A stretch of DNA of 64,000 nt from Myxococcales bacterium (lineage in GTDB: Bacteria; Myxococcota_A; Polyangia; Polyangiales; Polyangiaceae): the NCBI GenBank assembly GCA_016191785.1, contig JACPVJ010000179.1, positions 38,197 to 102,196 of the forward strand. Reading direction: 5' to 3'. Positions 30,896-41,370 of this stretch are shown here, in pieces. A program made the translations under genes and the position numbers. Every line of letters starts with the position of its first letter. Positions within the stretch are counted from its first letter, which is position 1. Under the pieces are notes generated by a model. The model saw only the letters and a program-made list of their open reading frames with translations. It had not been told where the DNA came from and ran no database searches.

Positions 30896-32053
30896 ATGAC
30901 CGATCCGGTGAGTGCAGCAAGAACCGCCCGCGAGAGCCTGGCCCGAGGCCTGTCCGTCTTGCAGAGCCCCGGCGTGCCGGCCGGCGTGATGGATGTCGCC
31001 GAGCCCATCGCGATGGCGATGGGTGCGCTGCACAAGATCGAGGCCACCCAAGGTGGCGCCCTCGCCGAGCAAGCCACCCTCGCGCTCGACGCCGCGCGAC
31101 GCGGGCTGTCGATGCTGCAGGGGTCGGCGGGGCAGCACCCCGCGGTCGATCAGGCAATGGAAGCCGTGGCGGGCTCTCTGGGCACCATCCACTCACTGGT
31201 CCAAGCCCCGCCGCGCGCTGGCGCGGCCACCGTGCCCGCGGTGCCCAACGCGCTCGCGGGCACGTTGGTGATGCAGCCCGGCCAGCCGCCGCAGCCGGCG
31301 TACCAGCAGGCAGCGCCCCAAGCCGCGCACCCGCAGGCTGCCTACGCGCCGACCGCGCCCCAGCCCCAGGCTGCGTATCAACCGCCGCCCCAGGCCGCGC
31401 CGCAGGCTGCTTACCCCCAGGCCGCGCCGCAGCCGCAGGCCGCGTATCCGCAAGCCGCATACCCGCAGGCCGCACCGCAGCCCGCGTACCCGCAAGCTGC
31501 ACCGCAGCCCGCTGCGCAGCAATTCCCGCCGGGGGGCTACGGCGCGCCCCCGCCTGCCGCGCAGGGCGCCCCGTGGGCCGGGCAACCGCCCGCCGCACCT
31601 CAGCCGCCGGCGGCGCAAGCCGCGTGGCAGCAGCCGCCCGTCGCCGCGCCGGCCCTGGGTTCGTCGCCCGTGGCTGCGGGCGCGCAGGTCCCGGGCGTGC
31701 AGGCGCCGCCCAACGTCCCCCGGATGGAAGCCGATCTCGGCGCGCACAGCCCGTCGAACTTCTACAAGGGTCTGAGCGGCAACGACGTGATCGACTCCGG
31801 CGGCCTCTTCGTCGCCACCTACAAGATCCCGAAGATCGGCAGCAACGTCGTGATCAAGGTGGCGCTGCCGGGCGGCTACGAGTTCGAAGCGCTCGCCGTC
31901 GTCGAGTGGATCCGCGAAGCGCCGAACTCCACCGCCGGGGTGGAAGCGCCCCCGGGGTTCGGGGCAAAGTTCACCCAGATCTCGCCGGAAGGCCGGCAGC
32001 TCGTGTACCGCTACGTCCGCAATCGCGAGCCCCTGTTCCACGACGACCTGTGA
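30896..32053 (+). CDS. PilZ-domain protein with long Gln/Ala/Pro linker
   Basis: A 385-residue cytoplasmic protein. Residues 1-95 are helical (DVAEPIAMAMGALHKIEATQ and similar). A 150-residue region rich in AAPQ and AYPQA repeats follows. The C-terminal 110 residues are a PilZ domain of the Myxococcus paralogue type: GLSGNDVIDSGGLFVATYKI, GSNVVIKVALPGGYEFEALA, VEWIRE, GFGAKFTQIS, and NREPLFHDD. PilZ proteins usually bind cyclic-di-GMP through RxxxR and DxSxxG; the first motif is not evident and the second is altered to DSGGLF, so ligand binding is uncertain. GGAGGA five bases before the ATG gives a strong ribosome site. Confidence 0.82.
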   Translation: MTDPVSAARTARESLARGLSVLQSPGVPAGVMDVAEPIAMAMGALHKIEATQGGALAEQATLALDAARRGLSMLQGSAGQHPAVDQAMEAVAGSLGTIHSLVQAPPRAGAATVPAVPNALAGTLVMQPGQPPQPAYQQAAPQAAHPQAAYAPTAPQPQAAYQPPPQAAPQAAYPQAAPQPQAAYPQAAYPQAAPQPAYPQAAPQPAAQQFPPGGYGAPPPAAQGAPWAGQPPAAPQPPAAQAAWQQPPVAAPALGSSPVAAGAQVPGVQAPPNVPRMEADLGAHSPSNFYKGLSGNDVIDSGGLFVATYKIPKIGSNVVIKVALPGGYEFEALAVVEWIREAPNSTAGVEAPPGFGAKFTQISPEGRQLVYRYVRNREPLFHDDL

Positions 32054-32081
32054 GGTTCGCTCGCTCCGAGCGGACCGCGTC

Positions 32082-35045
32082 ATGAGCGTTCGACGTCGCC
32101 ACGCTGCGTGTGCTGCGCTCGGGGCGGCGCTCGCGCTGACGGCGCTCGAGGCGCGCGCCGGCGATCCGTACCTGGACTGGTACACGATTTCCACGCCGCA
32201 CTTCCGCGTCACCTATCACAGCGGCCTGGGCGAGCCCGCGCAGCGCACCGCCTCGCTGCTCGAGGCGATCCACGCTCGCCTGGCCCCTCAGCTCGGCGGC
32301 GTTCCGAGCGAGGTCACGCAGGTGGTGCTGACCGACGCGAGCGACAGCGCGAACGGCTCGGCCACCGCGCTGCCGTACAACACCGTGCGCCTGTTCGCGT
32401 CGGCGCCGGACGACATGTCGCCGCTCGGCGAGTACGACGACTGGATGGGCGAGCTGGTGACGCACGAGTACGCCCACGTGCTGCACACCGACAGCATCTC
32501 GGGCATTCCGGCGCTGCTCAACTCGGTGTTCGGCAAGACCTACGCTCCCAACCAGGTGCAGCCCCGGTGGGTGCTGGAAGGGCTGGCGGTGGCCATCGAG
32601 ACCGAGCACACCGGCGGCGGCCGGCTGCGCTCGAGCCACTTCGACATGATCTTGCGCGCCGACGTGCTCGAGGGCCGGCTCGCGCGCCTCGACCAGATCA
32701 GCCACTCGTCGCGGCGCTGGCCCAGCGGCAACCTCTGGTACCTGTACGGCGGCGCCTTCATCGGGTGGATCGCCAGCGTCTACGGCCCCGACACCTACGG
32801 CTCGGTGGCCACGGACTACGGGCAGAACCCTATCCCCTGGGGCATCAACCGGTCGATCCGCCGCGCGACCGGCCGCACCTACCCCGAGCTGTTCGAGGGG
32901 TGGAAGCAGCACCTCACCACCAAATACGACCGGCAGGTGGCCGAGGTGAAGCGCCGCGGCCTGCGCCAGGGCACGCGGCTCACGCACCGGGGGCGGGTGG
33001 CGGGCCCGCCCCGCTGGGTCCCCGAGTGCGCGCGGCAAGGCGCCCGCGAAGAGCTGATCTATCTGGCCGACGACGGGCACCGCCCCGCCGGGTTCTACCG
33101 CGTGCCGCTCGACGCCCGGGACCAGGCCGACGAGGGCGACGCGGAGCTGGCCGCGCGCGCCACCGGCAACCACGTGAGCTTCGATCCCGGTTGCTCGTTC
33201 GTGTTCGACACCACCGCGCCCAGCCGCCGCCGCTACTACTTCACCGATCTGTTCCGGCAACCCAAGGGCACCCGCTCCGAGCGCGGGCTGCGGGGCTCAC
33301 GCGAGCGGCTCACCACCGGCCGGCGCGCCCGCGAGCCCGACGTCAGCCCCGACGGCAGGCAGATCGCCTACGTCACCCAGCGCGCCGGCACCACCACGCT
33401 GCGCATCGCGGATCTGACCCCCGAGGGCGCCCTAGTGAGCGAGCGCATCTTGGTGCCCAGCGCGCGCTACGAGCAGGCGTTTTCGCCGCGCTTCTCCCAC
33501 GACGGCAAGCGCGTGGCGTACAGCGCGTGGACGCGCGGCGGTTACCGCGACATCCGCGTGGTCGAGGTGAAGACCGGCAAGTTCTGGCAGGTCACCCGCG
33601 ACGTGGCCCTGGACCACCAGCCCGCGTGGTCCGAAGACGATCGCTACCTCTACTTCACCTCGGATCGCACCGGCATCGCCAACGTCTACGCCTACGACAT
33701 GGCCACGGCGCGCTTGCGCCAGGTTACCAACGTGATCACCGGCGCGTACGCCCCGGCCCCGTCGCCCGACGGCAAGACGCTGGCCTATCTCGGCTACACC
33801 TCCGACGGCTTCGACCTGTTCTCGATGCCCCTCGATCCAGCCAGCTGGCTCGAGCCCCTGGACCCGCCCGACGGCCGCGCGACGCCTCATCCCGAGCCGC
33901 CGGCGAAGCGGTGGCGCGTCGAGCCGTATAGTCCCCTGCCCACGCTGCGCCCTCACGCCTACGAGATCGAGCTCGGACCGGGGTCGTTCGGCGAGACCAT
34001 CAAGGTGACGACCCGGGGCTCCGACGTGGTCGGACATCACGCCTTCGCGGCCACGCTGCTCACGCCCTACGAGAGCGGCGAGCCCAGCGGCTCGCTGGTC
34101 TACGCCTACCGTCGCTTGCCGATGGACTTCACGCTCTCGGCGTTCCGATCGGCGGCGCCCCGCCGCGGCTATTCGTACGGCGATCGCCAGCCGATCTTCA
34201 CCGAGACCTTCACCGGCGTCGCCACCGGCCTGTCGTACGTCGAGCCCGGCGAGTGGGACGCGCAGTCGATCGCGCTGACCTACACCGTGGGCGAGTACGA
34301 CTCGAAGCTGCCGGTGGGCACCGCGGCCGATCCGTACGCGACCGTCACCCGGGATCCCCATCGCGGCTTCATGGGCATGCTGAGCCTGGGCTGGGGCTAT
34401 TCGAACGCCGACGGCACGCTCTATGGCATCGGCCCCGAGCGCGGCTTCAGCATCGGCGCAAACCTGGACGTCGCGGCCCGCGAGACCGGCAGCGACGACA
34501 CGCTGACCGCGGTCTTCGCCCGCGCTACCGGTTATCTGCCCATGCCCTGGGGCGGGCACCACACCCTGGCGGTCGCCGCCTCGGGGGCGTCCGCGGTCGG
34601 CACCTATCCGCGCCGGGGCCTGTACTACACCGGCGGGTTCGTCACCGATCTGCCACTGCTCGACGCCTACACCGACGGCATCCGCCAGGGCGGCTTCGTG
34701 CTGCGCGGCTACGAGCCGGTGGCGTTCATCGGCTCGCAGTACAACCTGGTCAACACCGAGTATCGCTTCCCGCTGCTCTACGCCGACCGCGGTCTGTCGA
34801 CCCTGCCGATCTTCCTGCGCACCCTCTCGGGCACGGTGTTCGCCGACTACGGCGGCGCCTACGACACCCTCGATCTCGACGACCCGTTCGACCAGTACCA
34901 CCTGGGCGTCGGCGCCGAGCTCTGGGTCGACCTGGTGCTCGGCTACCACGCCCACGGCACGCTGCGCTTGGGCTACGCCCGAGGCTTCGGCGACCGGGCC
35001 ATCGCCGGCGGGCAGACGTATGCGGTGATCGCGTCGGCGTTCTGA
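32082..35045 (+). CDS. Outer-membrane metallopeptidase / beta-propeller / barrel fusion
   Basis: A 987-residue exported protein in three parts. A signal peptide (ALALTALEARA) precedes a gluzincin peptidase domain with HEYAH at 128-132 and the downstream ligand Glu in WVLEGLA near 166. Residues about 330-620 form a TolB/WD40-like propeller with repeated blades (EPDVSPDGRQIAYVTQ, SPRFSHDGKRVAYSAWT, QPAWSEDDRYLYFTSD, APAPSPDGKTLAYLGY). The rest is strand-rich with alternating aromatic residues and ends in Phe (VIASAF), as expected for an outer-membrane beta-barrel. The protease probably faces the periplasm or surface, tethered by the barrel. It begins 28 bases after the PilZ gene. Confidence 0.85.
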   Translation: MSVRRRHAACAALGAALALTALEARAGDPYLDWYTISTPHFRVTYHSGLGEPAQRTASLLEAIHARLAPQLGGVPSEVTQVVLTDASDSANGSATALPYNTVRLFASAPDDMSPLGEYDDWMGELVTHEYAHVLHTDSISGIPALLNSVFGKTYAPNQVQPRWVLEGLAVAIETEHTGGGRLRSSHFDMILRADVLEGRLARLDQISHSSRRWPSGNLWYLYGGAFIGWIASVYGPDTYGSVATDYGQNPIPWGINRSIRRATGRTYPELFEGWKQHLTTKYDRQVAEVKRRGLRQGTRLTHRGRVAGPPRWVPECARQGAREELIYLADDGHRPAGFYRVPLDARDQADEGDAELAARATGNHVSFDPGCSFVFDTTAPSRRRYYFTDLFRQPKGTRSERGLRGSRERLTTGRRAREPDVSPDGRQIAYVTQRAGTTTLRIADLTPEGALVSERILVPSARYEQAFSPRFSHDGKRVAYSAWTRGGYRDIRVVEVKTGKFWQVTRDVALDHQPAWSEDDRYLYFTSDRTGIANVYAYDMATARLRQVTNVITGAYAPAPSPDGKTLAYLGYTSDGFDLFSMPLDPASWLEPLDPPDGRATPHPEPPAKRWRVEPYSPLPTLRPHAYEIELGPGSFGETIKVTTRGSDVVGHHAFAATLLTPYESGEPSGSLVYAYRRLPMDFTLSAFRSAAPRRGYSYGDRQPIFTETFTGVATGLSYVEPGEWDAQSIALTYTVGEYDSKLPVGTAADPYATVTRDPHRGFMGMLSLGWGYSNADGTLYGIGPERGFSIGANLDVAARETGSDDTLTAVFARATGYLPMPWGGHHTLAVAASGASAVGTYPRRGLYYTGGFVTDLPLLDAYTDGIRQGGFVLRGYEPVAFIGSQYNLVNTEYRFPLLYADRGLSTLPIFLRTLSGTVFADYGGAYDTLDLDDPFDQYHLGVGAELWVDLVLGYHAHGTLRLGYARGFGDRAIAGGQTYAVIASAF

Positions 35046-35127
35046 AGGCTGCCGCGGCGGCCGGCTCGGTCGGAAGGTCGCTCCAGGAGCCTCGCCGCGA
35101 GCCACCGCGGTTGCTCGGGGAGCCGGC

Positions 35128-35481
35128 TCACTGGGGCGACAGCTCGACGATCACGTGTTGGGGTACCGGATTGTCGCATTCGTCTTCCGGAACGAAGACC
35201 ACGGTCGTGCTGGGCACGTACCCGTCTGCGGTGACCTCGATCGTGTACTTCGCGTCCCCGGGGCCGCCCAGGACGCGGAACGTGCAACATGGCTCGGAGG
35301 GAGTACCTCCGTCACTGCGGCACTCGTAGGTTTCGTCGACGCCCCGAGCGGTCACGCGGATCTGCGCAGCGCAGATCGGTGCGCCGGACTTGGCGCGCAC
35401 TTCTCCGCTGACCGGACCGACTCCGATCCCGGGGCAGTCCTGGCCGCAACCGAGCGAGAGCGAGACTGCCAAGAGCGGCAT
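35128..35481 (-). CDS. Small lipoprotein with carboxypeptidase-regulatory-like domain
   Basis: About 117 residues. The mature part has VSGEVRAKSGAPICAAQIRV, YTIEVTADGYVPSTTVVF and CCTFRVLGG, the pattern of a beta-sandwich carboxypeptidase-regulatory-like domain with extra Cys. The signal is MPLLAVSLSLGCGQ with a lipobox. Start is uncertain: the ATG at 35481 gives a short signal without a basic n-region, while in-frame GTG at 35520 and ATG at 35580 give progressively longer N-termini. It converges on the barrel-fusion gene. Confidence 0.6.
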   Translation of the reverse strand: MPLLAVSLSLGCGQDCPGIGVGPVSGEVRAKSGAPICAAQIRVTARGVDETYECRSDGGTPSEPCCTFRVLGGPGDAKYTIEVTADGYVPSTTVVFVPEDECDNPVPQHVIVELSPQ

Positions 35482-35581
35482 GACCCAAGACAGCCGAGGC
35501 CAGTGGGTCAATTCGTCCACCCGTTCTGCAAGGCATCGAGGGCGTCGAGTCTGACTCGACTTCCGCCGTTTCGGGCGCAAC

Positions 35582-35912
35582 TTTCGCGGCTTCGGGCTTC
35601 GGACTCCAGGCTACAGCTTTGAGAGGCGGGAGGTTCTGGTCGAAGCGTCTGCGATGTCCCTTCGACGTAATCCACACACTCTGTCTCCTGCTGAAGTCTG
35701 AAGCCTGGAGGCTGTAGCAGCGCGGCGCAAGCGCGGCGGAAAGTTGCGCTCAACCGTGGCGCCTGCGGGTGACTTGCCGGTGCAGGATGCGAACTCGGGC
35801 AGCCGTCGCTCAGTTCTCTCGATGCCTTCACCGACCGCATTCGGCACGGCGCGCGGGAGCGGGCCTGAACGCGCCCAGCGCCGCGGTGGGAGCGGCGCCG
35901 GGCTTGGAGAGG
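35582..35912. other. Gene-free stretch with low-complexity inverted repeat
   Basis: No supported gene. Around 35590-35622 the sequence has GGCTTCGGACTCCAGGCTAC, and around 35694-35718 a related element on the opposite strand (GAAGCCTGGAGGCTGTAGC), so a CTCCAGGCTNCAG-like unit occurs twice in opposite orientation. The element is part of the flank of the four-helix-bundle gene. Confidence 0.55.
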
Positions 35913-36233
35913 TCAGGTGGCGACGAGGCGGACGAAGGTGCCGATGATTCGGTTGAGCTTCGCGACCAGCGCCGGGTCGAGAGCGGGGAGATATCCGAGA
36001 GCGCAGGCGACTTCGAGGCAGGCGAGGGCCTCTCGGGCCGAGCCCAGAGCGGAGTGGTAGCGCGCCTGCCGGTTCTTGCCCCGCGAGTACATGCCCTCGG
36101 CGGTGTTGAGCGGGATGGACGAGGCACAGCGCCTCAGCTGGCGGGTGAGGTCGGAGTCCCTGCGCTCGATCTGAGCGATGAGGGACCGGAGTTCACGCAA
36201 GACTTCGAGAACGAGCGGATAAATACGCAGCAT
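35913..36233 (-). CDS. Four-helix-bundle protein (23S rRNA intervening-sequence/Avd-like family)
   Basis: A 106-residue all-helical protein. RIYPLVLEVLRELRSLIAQI, DSDLTRQLRRCASSIPLNTA, EGMYSRGKNRQARYHSALGS and AREALACLEVACALGYL match the S23/IVP four-helix-bundle family, whose genes lie within 23S rRNA insertions or stand alone, and which includes accessory Avd proteins of diversity-generating retroelements. No reverse transcriptase or 23S gene is nearby. AAGGAGG seven bases before the ATG is a strong ribosome site. The flanks are unusual low-complexity DNA, suggesting that gene and flanks moved together. Family assignment is good; function is unknown. Confidence 0.8.
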   Translation of the reverse strand: MLRIYPLVLEVLRELRSLIAQIERRDSDLTRQLRRCASSIPLNTAEGMYSRGKNRQARYHSALGSAREALACLEVACALGYLPALDPALVAKLNRIIGTFVRLVAT

Positions 36234-36736
36234 GATGATTCCTCCTTGTCGGCGCAGCCGACGGCCAAGGAGGCGCCGCCGCGCAAGCCCCTTGGGAATC
36301 CCCGACGGGGGACAGCCGTAGTCGAGGCTGCGAGGGCACGGAGCGCCCGAGCACCGCGCGCGCTCGTCGCGCGCGGCGACCGGAGGGAATCCCCTTGGGG
36401 ACCGCGGCCTCGACGCCGGCGAGCACGGCGGCAGAATCAAAGAGGCCGAGCAAGCAGTCGCCTTTACGCCCATCGCCCATCGCCCATGGCCCATCGCCCA
36501 TCGCCCATCGCACTTGCGCTCGCCCTGCACCCTGCACCCACGCTCTCGCAACGGGCCGCCGCACGGTGCAGCGCCTTTCCCCCCGCGGCCGCCCGAGCGC
36601 AGCGAGGCCGGACGCATGGGGGGGAACGCCCGCCCGCAGGCCGCACCGCGGCCGAGGCCGGGCGAGGCGGGGGCACCCCGCTCTGACCCGCCCGCTTCTT
36701 GGCCCTGCCCTTGGCCACCTGATACCAGCCCGACCC
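36234..36736. other. Gene-free, repeat-rich region upstream of the four-helix-bundle gene
   Basis: About 500 bases without a supported gene. Near 36290-36310 and 36383-36405 are CCTTGGGAATCCCC-like and GGAATCCCCTTGGGG-like elements, related in opposite orientation. A heptamer array follows at 36468. The rest is ordinary GC-rich sequence. Open frames here are artefacts of composition. Confidence 0.6.
36468..36509. repeat. Heptamer tandem repeat (GCCCATC)x6
   Basis: Six exact tandem copies of GCCCATC, the third reading GCCCATG. The unit is not a multiple of three, so it is not coding repeat DNA, and it lies in the flank of the four-helix-bundle gene. Confidence 0.9.
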
Positions 36737-37213
36737 ATGGCCACCAAAGTCGGGCTCGTCGTCCTGGGTCTCGCGCTCTTGGGCGGTTGCCTCGCGCCGC
36801 CCAGCCAATCGCAGCGGGTCACCGACTCTGCCCGCGAGCTGAACCTGGCCACGCGCTTCGGCCGGATGGACGTCGCGCTGGGGCACGCCGCCAAGGGCGC
36901 TCAGCAGAGCTTTCTCGAGCGACGCGCCGAGTGGGGCAAGAACATCCGGATCGTCGACATCGAGCTGGCGGGGCTGGCGATGAAGGACGAAATGAACGCC
37001 ACGATTCAGGTGGACGTCGCCTGGGTCCGGGTCAACGACGACACGCTACGCACCACGCGGCTGGCCCAGCTGTGGCGCGACGACGGCGGCTGGCACCTGG
37101 TGCGCGAGACGCGCGCCGCGGGTGACCTCGGTCTGTTCGGCGAGCCGCTGCCGCCGCCGGTGGTCGACGACACGCCGCGCGACGTGCAGTTCGCGACCAA
37201 GGTCATCCGCTGA
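36737..37213 (+). CDS. Small lipoprotein, unrecognised
   Basis: A 158-residue exported protein: KVGLVVLGLALLGGCLAPP is a signal with lipobox LGGC. The mature part is a compact alpha/beta unit (QRVTDSARELNLATRFGRMD, FLERRAEWGKNIRIVDIELA, EMNATIQVDVAWVRVNDDTL, LWRDDGGWHLVRE), reminiscent of NTF2-like or SnoaL-like periplasmic domains, but this is only a shape impression. It is alone on its strand and ends nine bases before the convergent small basic gene. Confidence 0.68.
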   Translation: MATKVGLVVLGLALLGGCLAPPSQSQRVTDSARELNLATRFGRMDVALGHAAKGAQQSFLERRAEWGKNIRIVDIELAGLAMKDEMNATIQVDVAWVRVNDDTLRTTRLAQLWRDDGGWHLVRETRAAGDLGLFGEPLPPPVVDDTPRDVQFATKVIR

Positions 37214-37222
37214 CGCGAGATC

Positions 37223-37372
37223 TCAGCTCGCGCTCTTCTTCTTCTTCGGGGCCGGGGTCGCGGCTTTCGCGGCCTTCTTGGTCTCGGCCTTGCGCTTCAC
37301 GCGCGCCTTGAGGGCCACCTGGGCCTTCTTGCGGCGCATCTTCATCGATTTCCGGCGATCGAAACGTCCCAC
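37223..37372 (-). CDS. Very small basic protein (49 residues)
   Basis: The sequence is strongly basic: GRFDRRKSMKMRRKKAQ, ALKARVKRKAETKKA, and a PKKKK tail. I begin at GTG 37372 because GGAAGGA lies eight bases upstream and GRFDRRKSMKMRR resembles small conserved basic proteins seen in myxobacteria. Positive charge suggests nucleic-acid or ribosome association. An in-frame ATG at 37423 would add 17 Arg-rich residues. Confidence 0.55.
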   Translation of the reverse strand: MGRFDRRKSMKMRRKKAQVALKARVKRKAETKKAAKAATPAPKKKKSAS

Positions 37373-37527
37373 TGCTCTGTCCTTCCGTGACCCGCGCCTT
37401 CGGCGGGCCCGGCTCGCATACACCAGGGGCCCCGCCAGGCGCTAGTCTGAAGGGCCCGGCGCGGGCCGGTAGACCTACGACCGCCGCGCGACCGGCGCGC
37501 GGAGGGCGAGGCGAGAATGCGCAGCGC

Positions 37528-37788
37528 TCAGCCGCTCGAGGCGTCTTCCAGCGCGCGCTCTCGGTCGCGAACCTCGAGCCGGTAACGACTGTTGACGGTC
37601 TCGATGTAGAAGACGTCCTTCGCCGCCAGGCGCAAGACGCGCTTGACCGGCGTGGTGACGTATTCGTGCATGCCATCCGAGAACTCGATGACTACGACGG
37701 ACCCCTTGCGTGGAGCACGAACGAGCCGACCGGTGACGGCCCGGGAGCCACGACCCAGCTTCCGGAGCACGACTTGCACGAGGTTCAC
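37528..37788 (-). CDS. Small hypothetical protein
   Basis: An 86-residue protein not recognised. It has helical LVQVVLRKLGRGSRAVTGRL and strand-rich KGSVVVIEFSDGMHEYVTTP, KRVLRLAAKDVFYIETVNSR and YRLEVRD, consistent with a small SH3-like or beta-barrel fold. No signal peptide. The GTG start has no clear ribosome site. It is on the same strand as, and downstream of, the penicillin-binding protein gene. Confidence 0.6.
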   Translation of the reverse strand: MNLVQVVLRKLGRGSRAVTGRLVRAPRKGSVVVIEFSDGMHEYVTTPVKRVLRLAAKDVFYIETVNSRYRLEVRDRERALEDASSG

Positions 37789-37836
37789 TCTAGCAACGGA
37801 TCGCGGTCCGGTCCAACCCCCGCGGATGTACAGGTC

Positions 37837-39072
37837 TCAGGGCGCGGTGACGCCCTTGGCGCCCTTCTTGGCGAAGTAGGCGCGCAGGACGTTCCGGGCC
37901 AGCTCGGGGCCCTTGATCTGCCAGGTGGGAGTGTTCACCACAAGCGCCGAGATGGCCACTTCGGGCTTGTCCGCCGGGGCGTACCCCACGAACCAGGTGT
38001 AGAAGCGCCCGTTCTTCTGCCGCATCAGGGTGCCGGTCTTGCCGGCGACGGCGATGTCCGGGAGGTAGGGCTTGCCGTGCTTGTCGTGGAAGCTCTTGTA
38101 GGCCGAGCCGTTCGAGACCGTCTCGAGCATCATGGTGTTCAGCTCGGCGGCGGTCTCGGGCTTGACGGCGCGCCGCAGCAGGGTCGGGCCCCGGGTGTCC
38201 TCCCAGACCTTGTCGTTCTCTTGGTACACGGCCTGCACGATCCGCGGCTCGAGCGTCACGCCCCGGTTCGCCACGGTCTGCGCGATCAGCGCGCCGCCCA
38301 GCGGCGAGAGCGTGGTGTGCCAGAACCCGGCTGACGCGCGGGCGAACTCGAGAGGGTCCACCGGGATGTCGATCTGCAGCTTCTCGCTCTGCACGGGGAA
38401 CGGGATGGGCGCGCCGAAGCCGAAGGCGCCGCCCATCGCGGTCACGTCGTCGGGCGTGAGGTTCTTCTGTGCCAGGCGGCCGAACACCACGTTCAAGCTG
38501 CGACCCATGGCGATCGCCAGGGTCGCGCACCATTTGTCGCGCCGCTCGTCGTCCTGCAGCTCGTCGGCGGCAATCGCGCTCTTGCCGCCGTGATAACACT
38601 GCTCGGTCTTGGCGTTCAGGCCGGCCTTCTCGATCAGCGCCGCGCCCGTGATCACCTTGAACACGCTCGCCGCGGGCGCCTCGGCCCGGAGGTTCACGTC
38701 GAACTTGGTGCCCTCGTTCACGTAGCTCGCGTAGGTCAGGATCTTGCCGGTCGACGGCTCGATCACCACCACGCCACCCTCCGGCACCTTGTAGCGCTTG
38801 AGCTCGGCCATGGCTGCGCGCTGCAGCACCGGATCCACCGTCAGCTCGGCCACCTTCCCGTCCCGAAGCGGGGTGGTCACCCGCCGCGGACGAACGTCCA
38901 TGCGCAGAAGATCGAGCCCGGCCAGGTGCTCACTGGGCAGGACCAACCCCGGCGAGCGGGGCTCGGCCTTGCGCAGCGCCCCGATCCCCACATTTCCGCG
39001 CACCACCGGCACGAGGGCCAGCACGATGCCGGTGGCGGCACCGATCCCGACCCATCTTCGCCAAGCGCGCAT
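37837..39072 (-). CDS. Penicillin-binding transpeptidase (single-domain type)
   Basis: A 411-residue membrane-anchored transpeptidase that cross-links peptidoglycan outside the inner membrane. The N-terminal helix (VGIGAATGIVLALVPVV) is an anchor. The catalytic motifs are all present: S136-V-F-K139 in AASVFKV, S192-L-N194 in GRSLNVV, and K345-T-G in AGKTGTL. The N-terminal dimerisation domain of typical class B PBPs is reduced to about 80 residues, so it resembles a compact PbpA-like protein. It diverges from the PhoH gene. Confidence 0.88.
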   Translation of the reverse strand: MRAWRRWVGIGAATGIVLALVPVVRGNVGIGALRKAEPRSPGLVLPSEHLAGLDLLRMDVRPRRVTTPLRDGKVAELTVDPVLQRAAMAELKRYKVPEGGVVVIEPSTGKILTYASYVNEGTKFDVNLRAEAPAASVFKVITGAALIEKAGLNAKTEQCYHGGKSAIAADELQDDERRDKWCATLAIAMGRSLNVVFGRLAQKNLTPDDVTAMGGAFGFGAPIPFPVQSEKLQIDIPVDPLEFARASAGFWHTTLSPLGGALIAQTVANRGVTLEPRIVQAVYQENDKVWEDTRGPTLLRRAVKPETAAELNTMMLETVSNGSAYKSFHDKHGKPYLPDIAVAGKTGTLMRQKNGRFYTWFVGYAPADKPEVAISALVVNTPTWQIKGPELARNVLRAYFAKKGAKGVTAP

Positions 39073-39182
39073 GCCGGGTGGTTAGCGGCCCCGGCCGACA
39101 AGGGCCAAAAAAGAGGGGGGCCCCGGGTGCGCCGTCGGGCCCCTGGGTCTATGCTCCAGGGCAAGAGAGCGTCCCCCCGAGC

Positions 39183-41327
<2,145 letters not shown>

Positions 41328-41370
41328 CGAACGCGCCCTCCCGGGCGAGCCTCCGCGACCGAGGGCAGCG

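Noticed and set aside
35582..35847. Short frames in the gene-free flank of the four-helix-bundle gene
   Set aside because: They have no coding signature, lack ribosome sites and cross low-complexity repeats.
35913..36233. Diversity-generating retroelement around the four-helix-bundle gene
   Set aside because: No reverse transcriptase and no template/variable repeat pair are present within the window.
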